Positions 1-5,729 of a DNA stretch of 5,729 nucleotides are shown here, piece by piece (positions within the stretch are counted from its first letter, which is position 1; every line of letters begins with the position of its first letter). Made by a program: the position numbers and the translations under genes. The notes beneath the pieces were generated by a model, which was not told the origin of the DNA, made no database searches, and saw nothing but the letters and a program-made list of their open reading frames with translations. The stretch covers positions 1 through 5,729 of the forward strand of contig JAGZRY010000109.1 in NCBI GenBank assembly GCA_018381425.1, read 5' to 3'. This DNA comes from Haemophilus parainfluenzae. Its GTDB lineage: Bacteria; Pseudomonadota; Gammaproteobacteria; Enterobacterales; Pasteurellaceae.

Positions 1-1092
1 AATGAAAGTCCTAATTTTGTGCAATGGCGCGATCAAGAACTTCTCAAACTCAACGCAGATAATCTCATTGAACGTCGTTTGCGTACGGCTATTTGGCAAC
101 AAACGGATTTATTAGGTTGGTTGAATGCCCTTTCAGATGAAGCGAAGCAAAAACAAGAATGGCGTTATTGGATGGCTAAAATAGCTGCTCAAGCATCCGA
201 TAAAGATGCGAAACAACGATTAGAAGCTTTATCGAAAGAACGTGGGTTTTATCCAATATTGGCAGCGGTCAAATTAGGCCATTCCTACAAACTGGAAATG
301 CCTAAAATTCCTCAAGAGTCCAATATCCAAGAGAAGTATGCTACTGAATTAGCTGAGATTGCAGAACTGCGTCAATTAGATCGATTAGGCGCAGCCAAAC
401 AACGTTGGCGTTCTCTATTAGAAAAATTACCGCAAGAGAAACAACTTGCGTTAAGCCAATATGCAAATGAACAAAATTGGTTTGAATTAGGCGTAGATGG
501 CTCGATTATTGCGAAAGCATGGGATTATATCAACTTACGCTTACCAAATGCTTACAGTCAATATTTTGATATTGCCATCAGTAATGTGAATCTCAGCACA
601 ACGGAACCGCAAGCAGTTGTGGATAATCGCGTAACCAAAACTTTTGCGATGGCCATTGCTCGCCAAGAAAGTACTTGGAATCCAATGGCACAATCTTCTG
701 CAAATGCTCGAGGATTAATGCAGCTATTACCAAGTACCGCGCAAAAAACAGCAGAAAATCAGCAACTTCCTTATAACGGAGAGTTAGATTTATTCAAACC
801 GCTTAATAATATTTTACTCGGTACGGCTCACTTAAATGAGTTAAATGCTAAATACCCTAATAACCGCATTTTGATCGCCTCTGCCTATAATGCGGGTGCA
901 AGCCGTGTAGAAAAATGGCTTGCGAGAGCCAATGGCAAATTGGCTATGGATGAATTTATTGCCTCCATTCCATTCTTTGAAACTCGAGGTTATGTTCAAA
1001 ACGTATTAACTTACGATTTTTACTATCAAAACCTACAAGACAAAGAAAAATTACAAACCTTTAGCAAAGAGGAATACGATCGGCTATACTAG
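1..1092 (+). CDS. slt: Soluble lytic murein transglycosylase, 3' part (5' end outside window)
   Basis: Slt is a periplasmic enzyme that cleaves the MurNAc-GlcNAc bond of peptidoglycan and leaves 1,6-anhydro-MurNAc ends, for wall turnover and recycling. The frame is open from base 1, so the gene starts upstream; the GTG at 19 is only an internal codon. 363 residues are visible. The first ~200 are helical and rich in Gln, Leu, Ala and Lys, as in the superhelical U and L domains of Slt70. The C-terminal ~150 residues are the lysozyme-like SLT domain: ARQES with the catalytic Glu at codon 667-669, GLMQLLPSTA starting at 712, and AYNAG at 883-897. If no indels separate it from E. coli Slt (catalytic Glu478), about 255 mature residues plus a signal peptide lie upstream. 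The stop TAG (1090-1092) lies inside an ACTAGT half-site of the trpR control region. slt next to trpR is also the E. coli order. The identification is secure; only the N-terminus is unseen. Confidence 0.95.
   Translation, partial: NESPNFVQWRDQELLKLNADNLIERRLRTAIWQQTDLLGWLNALSDEAKQKQEWRYWMAKIAAQASDKDAKQRLEALSKERGFYPILAAVKLGHSYKLEMPKIPQESNIQEKYATELAEIAELRQLDRLGAAKQRWRSLLEKLPQEKQLALSQYANEQNWFELGVDGSIIAKAWDYINLRLPNAYSQYFDIAISNVNLSTTEPQAVVDNRVTKTFAMAIARQESTWNPMAQSSANARGLMQLLPSTAQKTAENQQLPYNGELDLFKPLNNILLGTAHLNELNAKYPNNRILIASAYNAGASRVEKWLARANGKLAMDEFIASIPFFETRGYVQNVLTYDFYYQNLQDKEKLQTFSKEEYDRLY
1061..1090 (+). promoter_or_regulatory. Candidate sigma70 promoter of trpR, inside the end of slt
   Basis: A -10 box TATACT lies at 1085-1090. 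TTAGCA at 1061-1066, four of six bases matching TTGACA, lies 18 bp upstream. A start near 1097 would fall inside the TrpR operator, as expected for autoregulation. The -10 box is good and the -35 box is weak. The position is inferred from sequence only. Confidence 0.5.
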
Positions 1093-1112
1093 TCGCACTA
1101 GTTTAATAGTAT
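1088..1112 (+). promoter_or_regulatory. TrpR operator (trp box) controlling trpR, with an extra upstream half-site
   Basis: Bases 1095-1112 match 14 of 18 positions of the symmetric TrpR operator GTACTAGTTAACTAGTAC, with the dyad centre between 1103 and 1104. The left half-site ACTAGT (1097-1102) is perfect and the right half is AATAGT (1105-1110). A second perfect ACTAGT lies at 1088-1093, nine bases upstream, overlapping the -10 box and the slt stop codon. E. coli TrpR can bind as tandem dimers on half-sites about 8 bp apart, so three half-sites could hold more than one dimer. The site is 13 bp upstream of the trpR start and overlaps the predicted transcription start, so TrpR with bound tryptophan should repress its own gene. 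Confidence 0.8.
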
Positions 1113-1124
1113 AGGGTTGTTGAT

Positions 1125-1433
1125 ATGTATATTAGTCGCAATTTAGAACAATGGAATGCTTTCCTAGCGACCTTGCAAACCGCATTTGAGCAAGGCAAAG
1201 CACAAGATTTCTTAACGCTTCTGCTCACTCCTGATGAACGTGATGCGGTGGGGTTACGTTTACAAATCGTGGCACAGTTATTGGATAAAAATCTCTCCCA
1301 ACGAGAGATTCAACAAAATCTCAATACCAGTGCGGCAACCATTACGCGTGGTTCTAATATGCTTAAAACAATGGATCCGGATTTTATAAAGTGGGTGAAA
1401 AGCCAACTCGATGAGCAAGCTGAAAAAAACTAA
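1125..1433 (+). CDS. trpR: Trp operon repressor TrpR
   Basis: TrpR is a cytoplasmic all-helical dimer that binds L-tryptophan and then represses tryptophan biosynthesis and transport operons and its own gene. At 102 residues it is close to the family's usual ~100-108. [12 protein letters not shown] (residues 34-45) holds Thr35 and Arg45, matching the E. coli tryptophan-pocket residues Thr44 and Arg54. Residues 59-81 are the helix-turn-helix, ending in ATITRGSN (71-78), where Arg75 matches E. coli Arg84. The position of E. coli Ser88 is Met79 here. The ATG at 1125 follows AGGG (1113-1116) at an 8-base spacing and is the first start after the operator. The 3' end overlaps mtgA by 23 bp, so the two are probably co-transcribed and mtgA may come partly under tryptophan control. 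The identification is secure. Confidence 0.96.
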   Translation: MYISRNLEQWNAFLATLQTAFEQGKAQDFLTLLLTPDERDAVGLRLQIVAQLLDKNLSQREIQQNLNTSAATITRGSNMLKTMDPDFIKWVKSQLDEQAEKN

Positions 1434-2157
1434 GCGAATTCTGACCGCACTTTTACATCTTTTTCGCCCATCTTGGTGGAAAAAAAATTGGCAACGGGTT
1501 GCGTGGCGTTTTTCTCTCGCAATCCTGGCGTTTTTCATTTGCTTCCGCTTTATCCCTGTTCCCTTCTCTGCCTATATGGCACAGCAAAAAATCGGGCACT
1601 TATTACAGTTGGATTTCAGCTATTCAATCAAATACGATTGGGTGAGCCTTGATGAAATCTCACCGAATATGCAACTTGCGGTGATTGCCGCTGAAGATCA
1701 AAAATTTCCAAACCATTGGGGCTTTGATTTTGAGGCAATTCAAAAGGCCTTTAAATTTAATGAAAAATCTCGCCGAACCCGAGGCGCTTCAACGATTTCT
1801 CAACAAACAGCAAAAAATCTTGTTCTCTGGCATGGACAAAGTTGGTTTCGCAAAGGATTAGAAGTTCCCACAACGGCATTAATGGAAATCTTTTGGTCCA
1901 AAGAACGCATTTTAGAAGTGTATTTGAACATCGCAGAATTTGGTAATGGCATCTTTGGTGTAGAAGCAGCTAGTCGCTATTACTTCAAAAAATCAGCAAA
2001 AAATTTAACTCAATCAGAAGCGGCATTACTCGCTGCAGTTTTACCGAATCCGATTATCTATAAAGTAAATAAGCCTAGTGCATTAGTTCGTAAAAAACAA
2101 AGTTGGATTATGGGACAAATGAATGGATTAGGCTTAAATTATCTGAAAGAAATGTAG
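1411..2157 (+). CDS. mtgA: Monofunctional biosynthetic peptidoglycan glycosyltransferase MtgA
   Basis: This GT51-family inner-membrane enzyme polymerises lipid II into glycan strands in the periplasm and has no transpeptidase domain. Its 248 residues are close to E. coli MtgA (~242). A basic cytoplasmic N-terminus (residues 1-32) is followed by one membrane helix (about 33-52). The glycosyltransferase motifs follow in order: [12 protein letters not shown] with catalytic Glu95 (93-104), [14 protein letters not shown] (124-137), RKGLE (147-151), ERILEVYLN with the second conserved Glu near 169 (165-173), and the Ala/Leu-rich LLAAVLPNP segment (206-214). The ATG lies within trpR with no strong Shine-Dalgarno, so translation may depend on ribosomes ending trpR. 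The next in-frame Met (56) would remove the membrane anchor, which supports this start. An uptake signal lies in codons 12-14. The gene ends before a strong terminator. Confidence 0.95.
   Translation: MSKLKKTKRILTALLHLFRPSWWKKNWQRVAWRFSLAILAFFICFRFIPVPFSAYMAQQKIGHLLQLDFSYSIKYDWVSLDEISPNMQLAVIAAEDQKFPNHWGFDFEAIQKAFKFNEKSRRTRGASTISQQTAKNLVLWHGQSWFRKGLEVPTTALMEIFWSKERILEVYLNIAEFGNGIFGVEAASRYYFKKSAKNLTQSEAALLAAVLPNPIIYKVNKPSALVRKKQSWIMGQMNGLGLNYLKEM
1444..1452 (-). repeat. DNA uptake signal sequence (Haemophilus type)
   Basis: ACCGCACTT on the + strand is the exact complement of the 9-base core AAGTGCGGT recognised during natural transformation in Haemophilus. It lies in the N-terminal region of mtgA, where it is read as Thr-Ala-Leu. 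Confidence 0.85.
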
Positions 2158-2173
2158 ATTTTCCATAAAGAAG

Positions 2174-2208
2174 AAAACCTTGAAACTCACTTTAAGTTTC
2201 AAGGTTTT
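2174..2208. terminator. Bidirectional intrinsic terminator between mtgA and tRNA-Ala
   Basis: A perfect 14-bp inverted repeat (2174-2187 and 2195-2208) encloses a 7-base loop. The outer four pairs are A-T, so an A run enters and a T run leaves the stem in both directions. It begins 16 bp after the mtgA stop. On the other strand it starts 5 bases after the CCA end of the tRNA-Ala gene. It therefore probably ends both convergent transcripts. Confidence 0.85.
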
Positions 2209-2213
2209 AAATT

Positions 2214-2290
<77 letters not shown>

Positions 2291-2303
2291 AATAACGCAA
2301 GCT

Positions 2304-2332
2304 ATGATAAATTTAGGCTGATAAACTGTCAA
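2304..2332 (-). promoter_or_regulatory. Sigma70 promoter of tRNA-Ala
   Basis: On the minus strand, a perfect -35 TTGACA (2327-2332) is separated by exactly 17 bp from a -10 TATCAT (2304-2309, five of six to consensus). The start would fall near 2297, about 8 bases before the mature tRNA 5' end, giving a very short leader. The spacer is occupied by one arm of the inverted repeat at 2311-2368. The boxes and spacing are strong enough that tRNA-Ala need not depend on gltX read-through. Confidence 0.8.
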
Positions 2333-2368
2333 TATTGAAATAATCACATCCCGTTTATCAGCCTAAAT
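2311..2368 (-). repeat. 16-bp perfect inverted repeat just after gltX (possible gltX 3' hairpin)
   Basis: The arms at 2311-2326 and 2353-2368 are perfect complements separated by 26 bases. The first arm met by gltX transcription begins 1 base after the stop codon. The RNA would form a long stem with a large loop. Only a weak U-rich stretch follows the second arm, so it is not a textbook intrinsic terminator. It may stabilise the gltX mRNA 3' end or terminate inefficiently. The second arm coincides with the spacer of the tRNA-Ala promoter. Confidence 0.75.
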
Positions 2369-2369
2369 A

Positions 2370-3812
2370 TTAAGCGTTTTGAGATTTAATAAAATCAATG
2401 GCACGTTGGATACGCGCTAACACACGTTCACGACCGATACCCACTAATGTCACATCCATAGAAGGTGATTGACCTGAGCCTGTCACTGCCACGCGTAATG
2501 GCATCCCGACTTTACCCATACCCAATTCTAATTCAGCTGCGGTTTGTTCAATCGCTTCATGCGTAGAATGTAAATCCCAGCTAGAAAGTGCGGTCAATTT
2601 TTCTTTTACTTTTTCAAGTGGTTCAATCGCCGCTGTTTTAAAGTGTTTCTTCACCGCTGCTTCATCAAAGCTTTCAAACTCTTCGAAGAAATAACGGCTT
2701 GCTGATGCCATTTCTTTTAAGGTTTTACAACGTTCGGCAAGCATCGTCACGATTTCAGTTAATGCTGGGCCATTTGATGTATCAATACCTTGATCTTTAT
2801 AGTGCCATGCAAGGTGTTTTGCCACATATTCAGGTGGTAATTCACGAATGTAATGATGATTTAACCACAATAATTTTTCAGTGTTAAATGCACTCGCAGA
2901 CTTACTCACATGATCTAATTCGAAGAATTTAATCATTTCTTCACGTGTAAAGATCTCTTGGTCACCATGACCCCAACCTAAACGAACAAGATAGTTAATT
3001 AAGGCTTCAGGTAAATAACCGTCATCACGATATTGCATCACACTTACCGCACCATGACGTTTTGAAAGTTTTTGACCATCATCACCATTAATCATGGAAA
3101 CGTGCGCATATACTGGGATTGGTGCGCCTAAGGCTTTTAAGATATTAATTTGACGCGGGGTGTTGTTAATATGGTCTTCACCACGCACAACGTGAGTAAT
3201 ACCCATGTCCCAGTCATCCACTACCACACAGAAGTTGTAGGTTGGTGAACCATCGGTACGACGAATAATTAAATCATCTAATTCGCTGTTGCTGATTTCA
3301 ATGCGACCACGCACGGCATCATCAAACACGACTGAACCTTCTGTTGGATTTTTAAAACGTACAACATGTGGCTCATCGGCTGAATGATTGTGATCATGTA
3401 AACAATGACGGTCATAACGTGGTTTTTCTTTGTTTTGCTCTTGTGTATGGCGTAATTCTTCTAAGCGTTCTTTAGAGCAATAGCAACGATAAGCCAAGCC
3501 TTGCTCAATCATTTCATCAATCACTTGATTGTAACGATCAAAGCGTTTGGTTTGATAGTAAGGACCATGTTCCCAAGCTAGGTTTAACCAGTCCATCCCT
3601 TCAATGATTGCCGCTGTTGCTTCTGGTGTAGAACGCTCTAAATCGGTATCTTCAATACGTAATACAAACTCACCGTTGTTATGTTTTGCAAATAACCAAG
3701 AATAAAGGGCTGTACGTGCGCCGCCAACGTGCAAATAACCTGTCGGGCTTGGGGCAAAACGCGTACGTACTTTGACATTCGGATCTAATTCAAAAGGAGG
3801 ATCAATTTTCAT
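2370..3812 (-). CDS. gltX: Glutamyl-tRNA synthetase GltX
   Basis: This cytoplasmic class I aminoacyl-tRNA synthetase charges tRNA-Glu with glutamate using ATP; glutamyl-tRNA also feeds tetrapyrrole synthesis in this group. Its 480 residues match, as I recall, the H. influenzae protein's length. The Rossmann-fold HIGH-type motif is [11 protein letters not shown] (21-31), and the KMSKS-type loop is KLSKR (248-252). A zinc-site pattern of Cys110, Cys112, Cys137 and His139 matches the CxC...CxH site of E. coli GluRS. The all-helical anticodon-binding part follows. Conservation from the start codon ([20 protein letters not shown]) supports the ATG, although no strong Shine-Dalgarno is visible upstream. 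The gene diverges from the tRNA-Val array and is followed by tRNA-Ala. An uptake signal lies inside it. Nothing is broken or missing. Confidence 0.98.
   Translation of the reverse strand: MKIDPPFELDPNVKVRTRFAPSPTGYLHVGGARTALYSWLFAKHNNGEFVLRIEDTDLERSTPEATAAIIEGMDWLNLAWEHGPYYQTKRFDRYNQVIDEMIEQGLAYRCYCSKERLEELRHTQEQNKEKPRYDRHCLHDHNHSADEPHVVRFKNPTEGSVVFDDAVRGRIEISNSELDDLIIRRTDGSPTYNFCVVVDDWDMGITHVVRGEDHINNTPRQINILKALGAPIPVYAHVSMINGDDGQKLSKRHGAVSVMQYRDDGYLPEALINYLVRLGWGHGDQEIFTREEMIKFFELDHVSKSASAFNTEKLLWLNHHYIRELPPEYVAKHLAWHYKDQGIDTSNGPALTEIVTMLAERCKTLKEMASASRYFFEEFESFDEAAVKKHFKTAAIEPLEKVKEKLTALSSWDLHSTHEAIEQTAAELELGMGKVGMPLRVAVTGSGQSPSMDVTLVGIGRERVLARIQRAIDFIKSQNA
2586..2594 (+). repeat. DNA uptake signal sequence (Haemophilus type) within gltX
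   Basis: An exact AAGTGCGGT core is followed by an AT-rich stretch (CAATTTTTC), matching the extended signal. On the coding strand of gltX it reads Thr-Ala-Leu, within LTALSSWDL. Confidence 0.9.
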
Positions 3813-3849
3813 TTTCTTAATAACCTATTCATTTACAAAAATTACCTTT

Positions 3850-3878
3850 ATTTTACTACGACTTGCGTGACTTCTAAA
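3850..3878 (-). promoter_or_regulatory. Candidate gltX promoter
   Basis: On the minus strand, TTTAGA (3873-3878) and TAAAAT (3850-3855) are separated by 17 bp. They would start a leader of about 30 bases before the gltX ATG. Both boxes are partial matches in an AT-rich region, so another position in 3813-3938 is possible. Confidence 0.35.
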
Positions 3879-3938
3879 TAAAAAATCTGATTTTATGCCT
3901 ATTTTTGCAACAACTAGACGCTTTTTCATAAAAATATA

Positions 3939-3966
3939 TTGACTGAAATCTCATTATACTTATAAT
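3939..3966 (+). promoter_or_regulatory. Strong promoter of the tRNA-Val array, with AT-rich UP-like element
   Basis: The -35 box TTGACT (3939-3944) and a perfect -10 TATAAT (3961-3966) are 16 bp apart. Upstream, 3921-3938 is almost all A and T with runs, like an UP element. Transcription would start near 3973, about 12 bases before the first mature tRNA. The three spacers between the tRNA genes show no second clear promoter, so all four genes probably form one transcript. Confidence 0.82.
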
Positions 3967-3984
3967 GCCAATCCACGACATTAA

Positions 3985-4060
3985 GGGCGATTAGCTCAGT
4001 TGGGAGAGCACCTCCCTTACAAGGAGGGGGTCACTGGTTCGAGACCGGTATCGCCCACCA
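3985..4060 (+). tRNA. tRNA-Val (anticodon TAC), copy 1 of 4
   Basis: This is a complete 76-base cloverleaf. The acceptor stem is GGGCGAT/ATCGCCC, the D stem GCTC/GAGC, and the anticodon stem CCTCC/GGAGG with loop CTTACAA giving anticodon TAC. The T stem is ACTGG/CCGGT with loop TTCGAGA, and CCA is encoded. With the usual modified U34 it should read most valine codons. It is the promoter-proximal gene of the array, diverging from gltX. Confidence 0.97.
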
Positions 4061-4104
4061 CTTTTTCCAAAGTAGACTTTAATGTTGTAAAAGTTTGACC
4101 AAGC

Positions 4105-4180
4105 GGGCGATTAGCTCAGTTGGGAGAGCACCTCCCTTACAAGGAGGGGGTCACTGGTTCGAGACCGGTATCGCCCACCA
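4105..4180 (+). tRNA. tRNA-Val (anticodon TAC), copy 2 of 4
   Basis: All 76 bases are identical to the copy at 3985. A 44-base spacer separates them, and that spacer shows no similarity to the other spacers beyond a short CTTT-rich start. Confidence 0.97.
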
Positions 4181-4240
4181 CTTTTTTTAAAGTGTTGTTT
4201 CCGCTCAAACTTTCCCATTATTTAAACGCTTTTCTTATGT

Positions 4241-4316
4241 GGGCGATTAGCTCAGTTGGGAGAGCACCTCCCTTACAAGGAGGGGGTCACTGGTTCGAGA
4301 CCGGTATCGCCCACCA
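4241..4316 (+). tRNA. tRNA-Val (anticodon TAC), copy 3 of 4
   Basis: All 76 bases are identical to copies 1 and 2. A 60-base spacer precedes it. Confidence 0.97.
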
Positions 4317-4363
4317 CTTAATTTTAGTGTTTAAATAAATCCGAATACCTTTTCAGGTGCATC

Positions 4364-4439
4364 GGGCGATTAGCTCAGTTGGGAGAGCACCTCCCTTACA
4401 AGGAGGGGGTCACTGGTTCGAGACCGGTATCGCCCACCA
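4364..4439 (+). tRNA. tRNA-Val (anticodon TAC), copy 4 of 4
   Basis: All 76 bases are identical to the other three copies, after a 47-base spacer. It is the last gene of the array. The 117 bases between it and the convergent amidohydrolase gene hold no clear + strand intrinsic terminator, and no tRNA-Lys follows. Confidence 0.97.
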
Positions 4440-4494
4440 ATTTCTTACAATCCTTATTTAAATCATTCAAAGTCACATTAATTCTGTTTTATTT

Positions 4495-4535
4495 TATAAA
4501 TAAAAACGGCCACAAAACGTTTCGTTTTATGACCG
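4495..4535 (-). terminator. Intrinsic terminator of the amidohydrolase gene
   Basis: On the minus strand, a stem with arms 4523-4535 and 4507-4519 closes a 3-base loop (4520-4522). It has 13 pairs, two of them G-U, and is followed at once by TTTTTATTTA. It starts about 20 bases after the stop codon. On the + strand the two wobble pairs become C-A mismatches and no T run follows, so it should act only on the leftward transcript. An uptake signal overlaps its 5' base. Confidence 0.85.
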
Positions 4536-4540
4536 CACTT
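4532..4540 (-). repeat. DNA uptake signal sequence overlapping a terminator
   Basis: AAGTGCGGT on the minus strand lies just after the amidohydrolase gene. Its CGGT end forms the base of the terminator stem. In Haemophilus, uptake signals are often found in terminators between genes, usually as inverted pairs. Here only one copy is exact. Confidence 0.85.
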
Positions 4541-4556
4541 CTATCTAATTTTTGGA

Positions 4557-5549
4557 TTAAACTGGTTCTAAACCTAACACTTTACGTCCATTGATACTGG
4601 CAATATCAACCATTGCATCAAGATGTGGGAAACGACAGCCTGCAGCAAGTAAGCTGAGTTCTTGCCATAAATCCCCTTCACAAAGGGGTACCATATAATC
4701 ACAGATATTATCCGTACCTAACGCGACTGTAATTCCTTCCGGAATCATCTCATCTGCCGGTGTCAACGCATTATGGAAAGGCATCAAATCTTCTTTTCGG
4801 TTACTATCAATCCACGCCATTGGACAAGCAATCATCATCATTTTTGCCTGACGCATTTTTTCATAAAGTTTATAGCGGTATTCTTTGCTATGTGCACCAA
4901 TGGAAATACCATGGATCGCTACGACTCGACCTTCCATACCATGTTCGATGGTTTTGTCACAAAGCTGCTCAGTTTCTTTTTCTTTCGGAGAATTAAATTG
5001 GTCTACATGCACATGACACATAATGCCGCGAGATTTAGCTGTATCAAGCAGAATATCCATTGCTTCAAGGCCGCGACCATAATCAAGCTCATCGCGATAA
5101 GGCAAGCCACCAATCATATCGACCATATCAGAGCCAATATCAAACCATTTGCGTGCTTCCGGCTCAATAACCCCTTTTAAGGTTTGATTCGCAAATTTCA
5201 AAATAATGTCATGCTTATAAACTTCGCGAGCTTTGTGTGCAGCAATGATGGCTCGGTCTTCACAAATTGGGTCGATATCCACAAAAGTACCAAATGCCGT
5301 CACCCCTTGGGAAATCATCAGCTCAATCGATTGACAGAAACGGGCGTAATAATCATCAACACTGGATGTACGTTTCACTTCATCTACCAAATCCCATTTT
5401 TGTTGAAGATTACTATTGTGATAAATGCCGATTTTTTCGGGTGTCATTGTAAAAGCACGATCTGCGTGAGCGTGGGCATTGACCCAGCCACCTTTTTTAA
5501 TGATTTCGTCTCGAATAAACGTTTTAAAGCTACGAACGTGATTTCTCAT
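4557..5549 (-). CDS. Cytosine deaminase-like amidohydrolase, substrate unknown
   Basis: This 330-residue member of the amidohydrolase superfamily should be a cytoplasmic metal-dependent deaminase or hydrolase. The metal ligands are in order: HAH (His26, His28), His181 in HVHVDQ, His213 in IHG, and Asp280 in GTDN. By alignment from memory with E. coli cytosine deaminase they match His61, His63, His214, His246 and Asp313. Catalytic Glu217 of that enzyme is Gln184 here. Only 19 residues precede the barrel start GGWVNAHAHAD, and the protein stops soon after INGRKVLGL (319-327). The beta-sandwich that usually flanks the barrel at both ends is therefore absent. GGAG (5555-5558) sits 5 bases before the ATG. 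The upstream frame back to TGA (5622-5624) has no ATG, GTG or TTG, so the start is firm. It is a single gene with its own terminator. No substrate is assigned. Confidence 0.85.
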   Translation of the reverse strand: MRNHVRSFKTFIRDEIIKKGGWVNAHAHADRAFTMTPEKIGIYHNSNLQQKWDLVDEVKRTSSVDDYYARFCQSIELMISQGVTAFGTFVDIDPICEDRAIIAAHKAREVYKHDIILKFANQTLKGVIEPEARKWFDIGSDMVDMIGGLPYRDELDYGRGLEAMDILLDTAKSRGIMCHVHVDQFNSPKEKETEQLCDKTIEHGMEGRVVAIHGISIGAHSKEYRYKLYEKMRQAKMMMIACPMAWIDSNRKEDLMPFHNALTPADEMIPEGITVALGTDNICDYMVPLCEGDLWQELSLLAAGCRFPHLDAMVDIASINGRKVLGLEPV

Positions 5550-5729
5550 AATAACTCCGCCAAAAAATAAAAGGAAAGAGAGACGAGAAAGCGTATTAAT
5601 TGAAAAGCAAACCCAATAAGGTCAGGTCTGTTGTGAATTGTTTGCAATGTTATGAAAAATTCGCAGATTTTAATTAATAACATCTTTTCAGTCTTTCAAC
5701 TGGGTGCAAAGTATAAAATTTTAAGCACA
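5550..5729 (-). other. Upstream region of the amidohydrolase gene, no gene seen
   Basis: This is 180 bases of AT-rich DNA without a convincing ORF. On the minus strand TATACT (5710-5715) could be a -10 box, but its -35 would fall beyond the window. That would give a leader of about 150 bases. TTGAAA (5694-5699, minus strand) lacks a good -10 partner. The Shine-Dalgarno GGAG at 5555-5558 is the only firm signal. Confidence 0.4.

Noticed and set aside
1278..1538. Minus-strand ORF of 86 codons across the trpR-mtgA junction
   Set aside because: It is antisense to two clearly real genes, with no family features.
4095..4100. TTGACC as a -35 box for an internal promoter before tRNA-Val copy 2
   Set aside because: No -10 box lies 15-19 bp downstream. 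That position is inside the tRNA itself.
4095..4110. CCAAGCGGG before tRNA-Val copy 2 as an Actinobacillus-type uptake signal
   Set aside because: It differs from ACAAGCGGT at more than one base, and its final GGG is the start of the tRNA gene.
3985..4439. Four identical repeats separated by 44-60-base unique spacers, resembling a CRISPR array
   Set aside because: Each repeat is a complete 76-base tRNA-Val with encoded CCA and a tRNA promoter upstream. The spacers vary in length and no cas gene is present.
4120..4594. Two + strand ORFs (4120-4338 and 4379-4594) sharing the same N-terminal peptide
   Set aside because: The shared peptide is just the translation of identical tRNA-Val sequence, and the rest runs through spacers and the terminator.
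4760..5570. Several + strand ORFs of 60-135 codons
   Set aside because: They lie antisense to the well-supported amidohydrolase gene, have no Shine-Dalgarno or promoter, and show low-complexity composition typical of shadow frames.
5632..5647. TGTGA-N6-TGCAA, or a partial PurR-like GCAA-AC-TT match, upstream of the amidohydrolase gene
   Set aside because: The second CRP half matches only two of five bases, and the PurR match lacks the central CG and the right half. Neither is better than chance in AT-rich DNA.

Overview
The window looks like ordinary core chromosome of a gammaproteobacterium of the family Pasteurellaceae, most likely Haemophilus or a close relative such as Aggregatibacter. 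Three things point there. The coding DNA is AT-rich. The proteins match what I remember of Haemophilus Slt, TrpR, MtgA and GltX. Three copies of the 9-base Haemophilus-type DNA uptake signal AAGTGCGGT (or its complement) are present, and I found no exact copy of the Actinobacillus-type variant.

Layout. Bases 1-2157 hold a rightward group: the 3' part of slt (soluble lytic transglycosylase), trpR (tryptophan repressor) and mtgA (monofunctional peptidoglycan glycosyltransferase). trpR has its own likely promoter and TrpR operator spanning the slt stop codon, and mtgA starts inside the end of trpR. A hairpin at 2174-2208 closes this group and also the leftward tRNA-Ala(GGC) gene. Next, leftward, is full-length gltX (glutamyl-tRNA synthetase). 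Diverging from gltX is a strong promoter followed by four identical tRNA-Val(UAC) genes reading right. The right end holds a leftward gene for a compact amidohydrolase of unknown substrate, closed by its own terminator at 4495-4535.

How the parts relate. slt and mtgA act on the same polymer: MtgA polymerises glycan strands from lipid II and Slt cleaves them. trpR sits between them and very probably represses itself through the operator. The tRNA-Ala / gltX / tRNA-Val block resembles the E. coli alaWX-gltX-valUXY-lysV region as I remember it, but here there is a single Ala copy, four Val copies and no tRNA-Lys.

I see no mobile element, CRISPR array, toxin-antitoxin pair or defence system, and I do not think the window contains a new multi-gene system. 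The items most worth a second look are the three-half-site TrpR operator, the 16-bp inverted repeat whose far arm fills the spacer of the tRNA-Ala promoter, the trimmed amidohydrolase with Gln where cytosine deaminase has its catalytic Glu, and the expanded tRNA-Val array.
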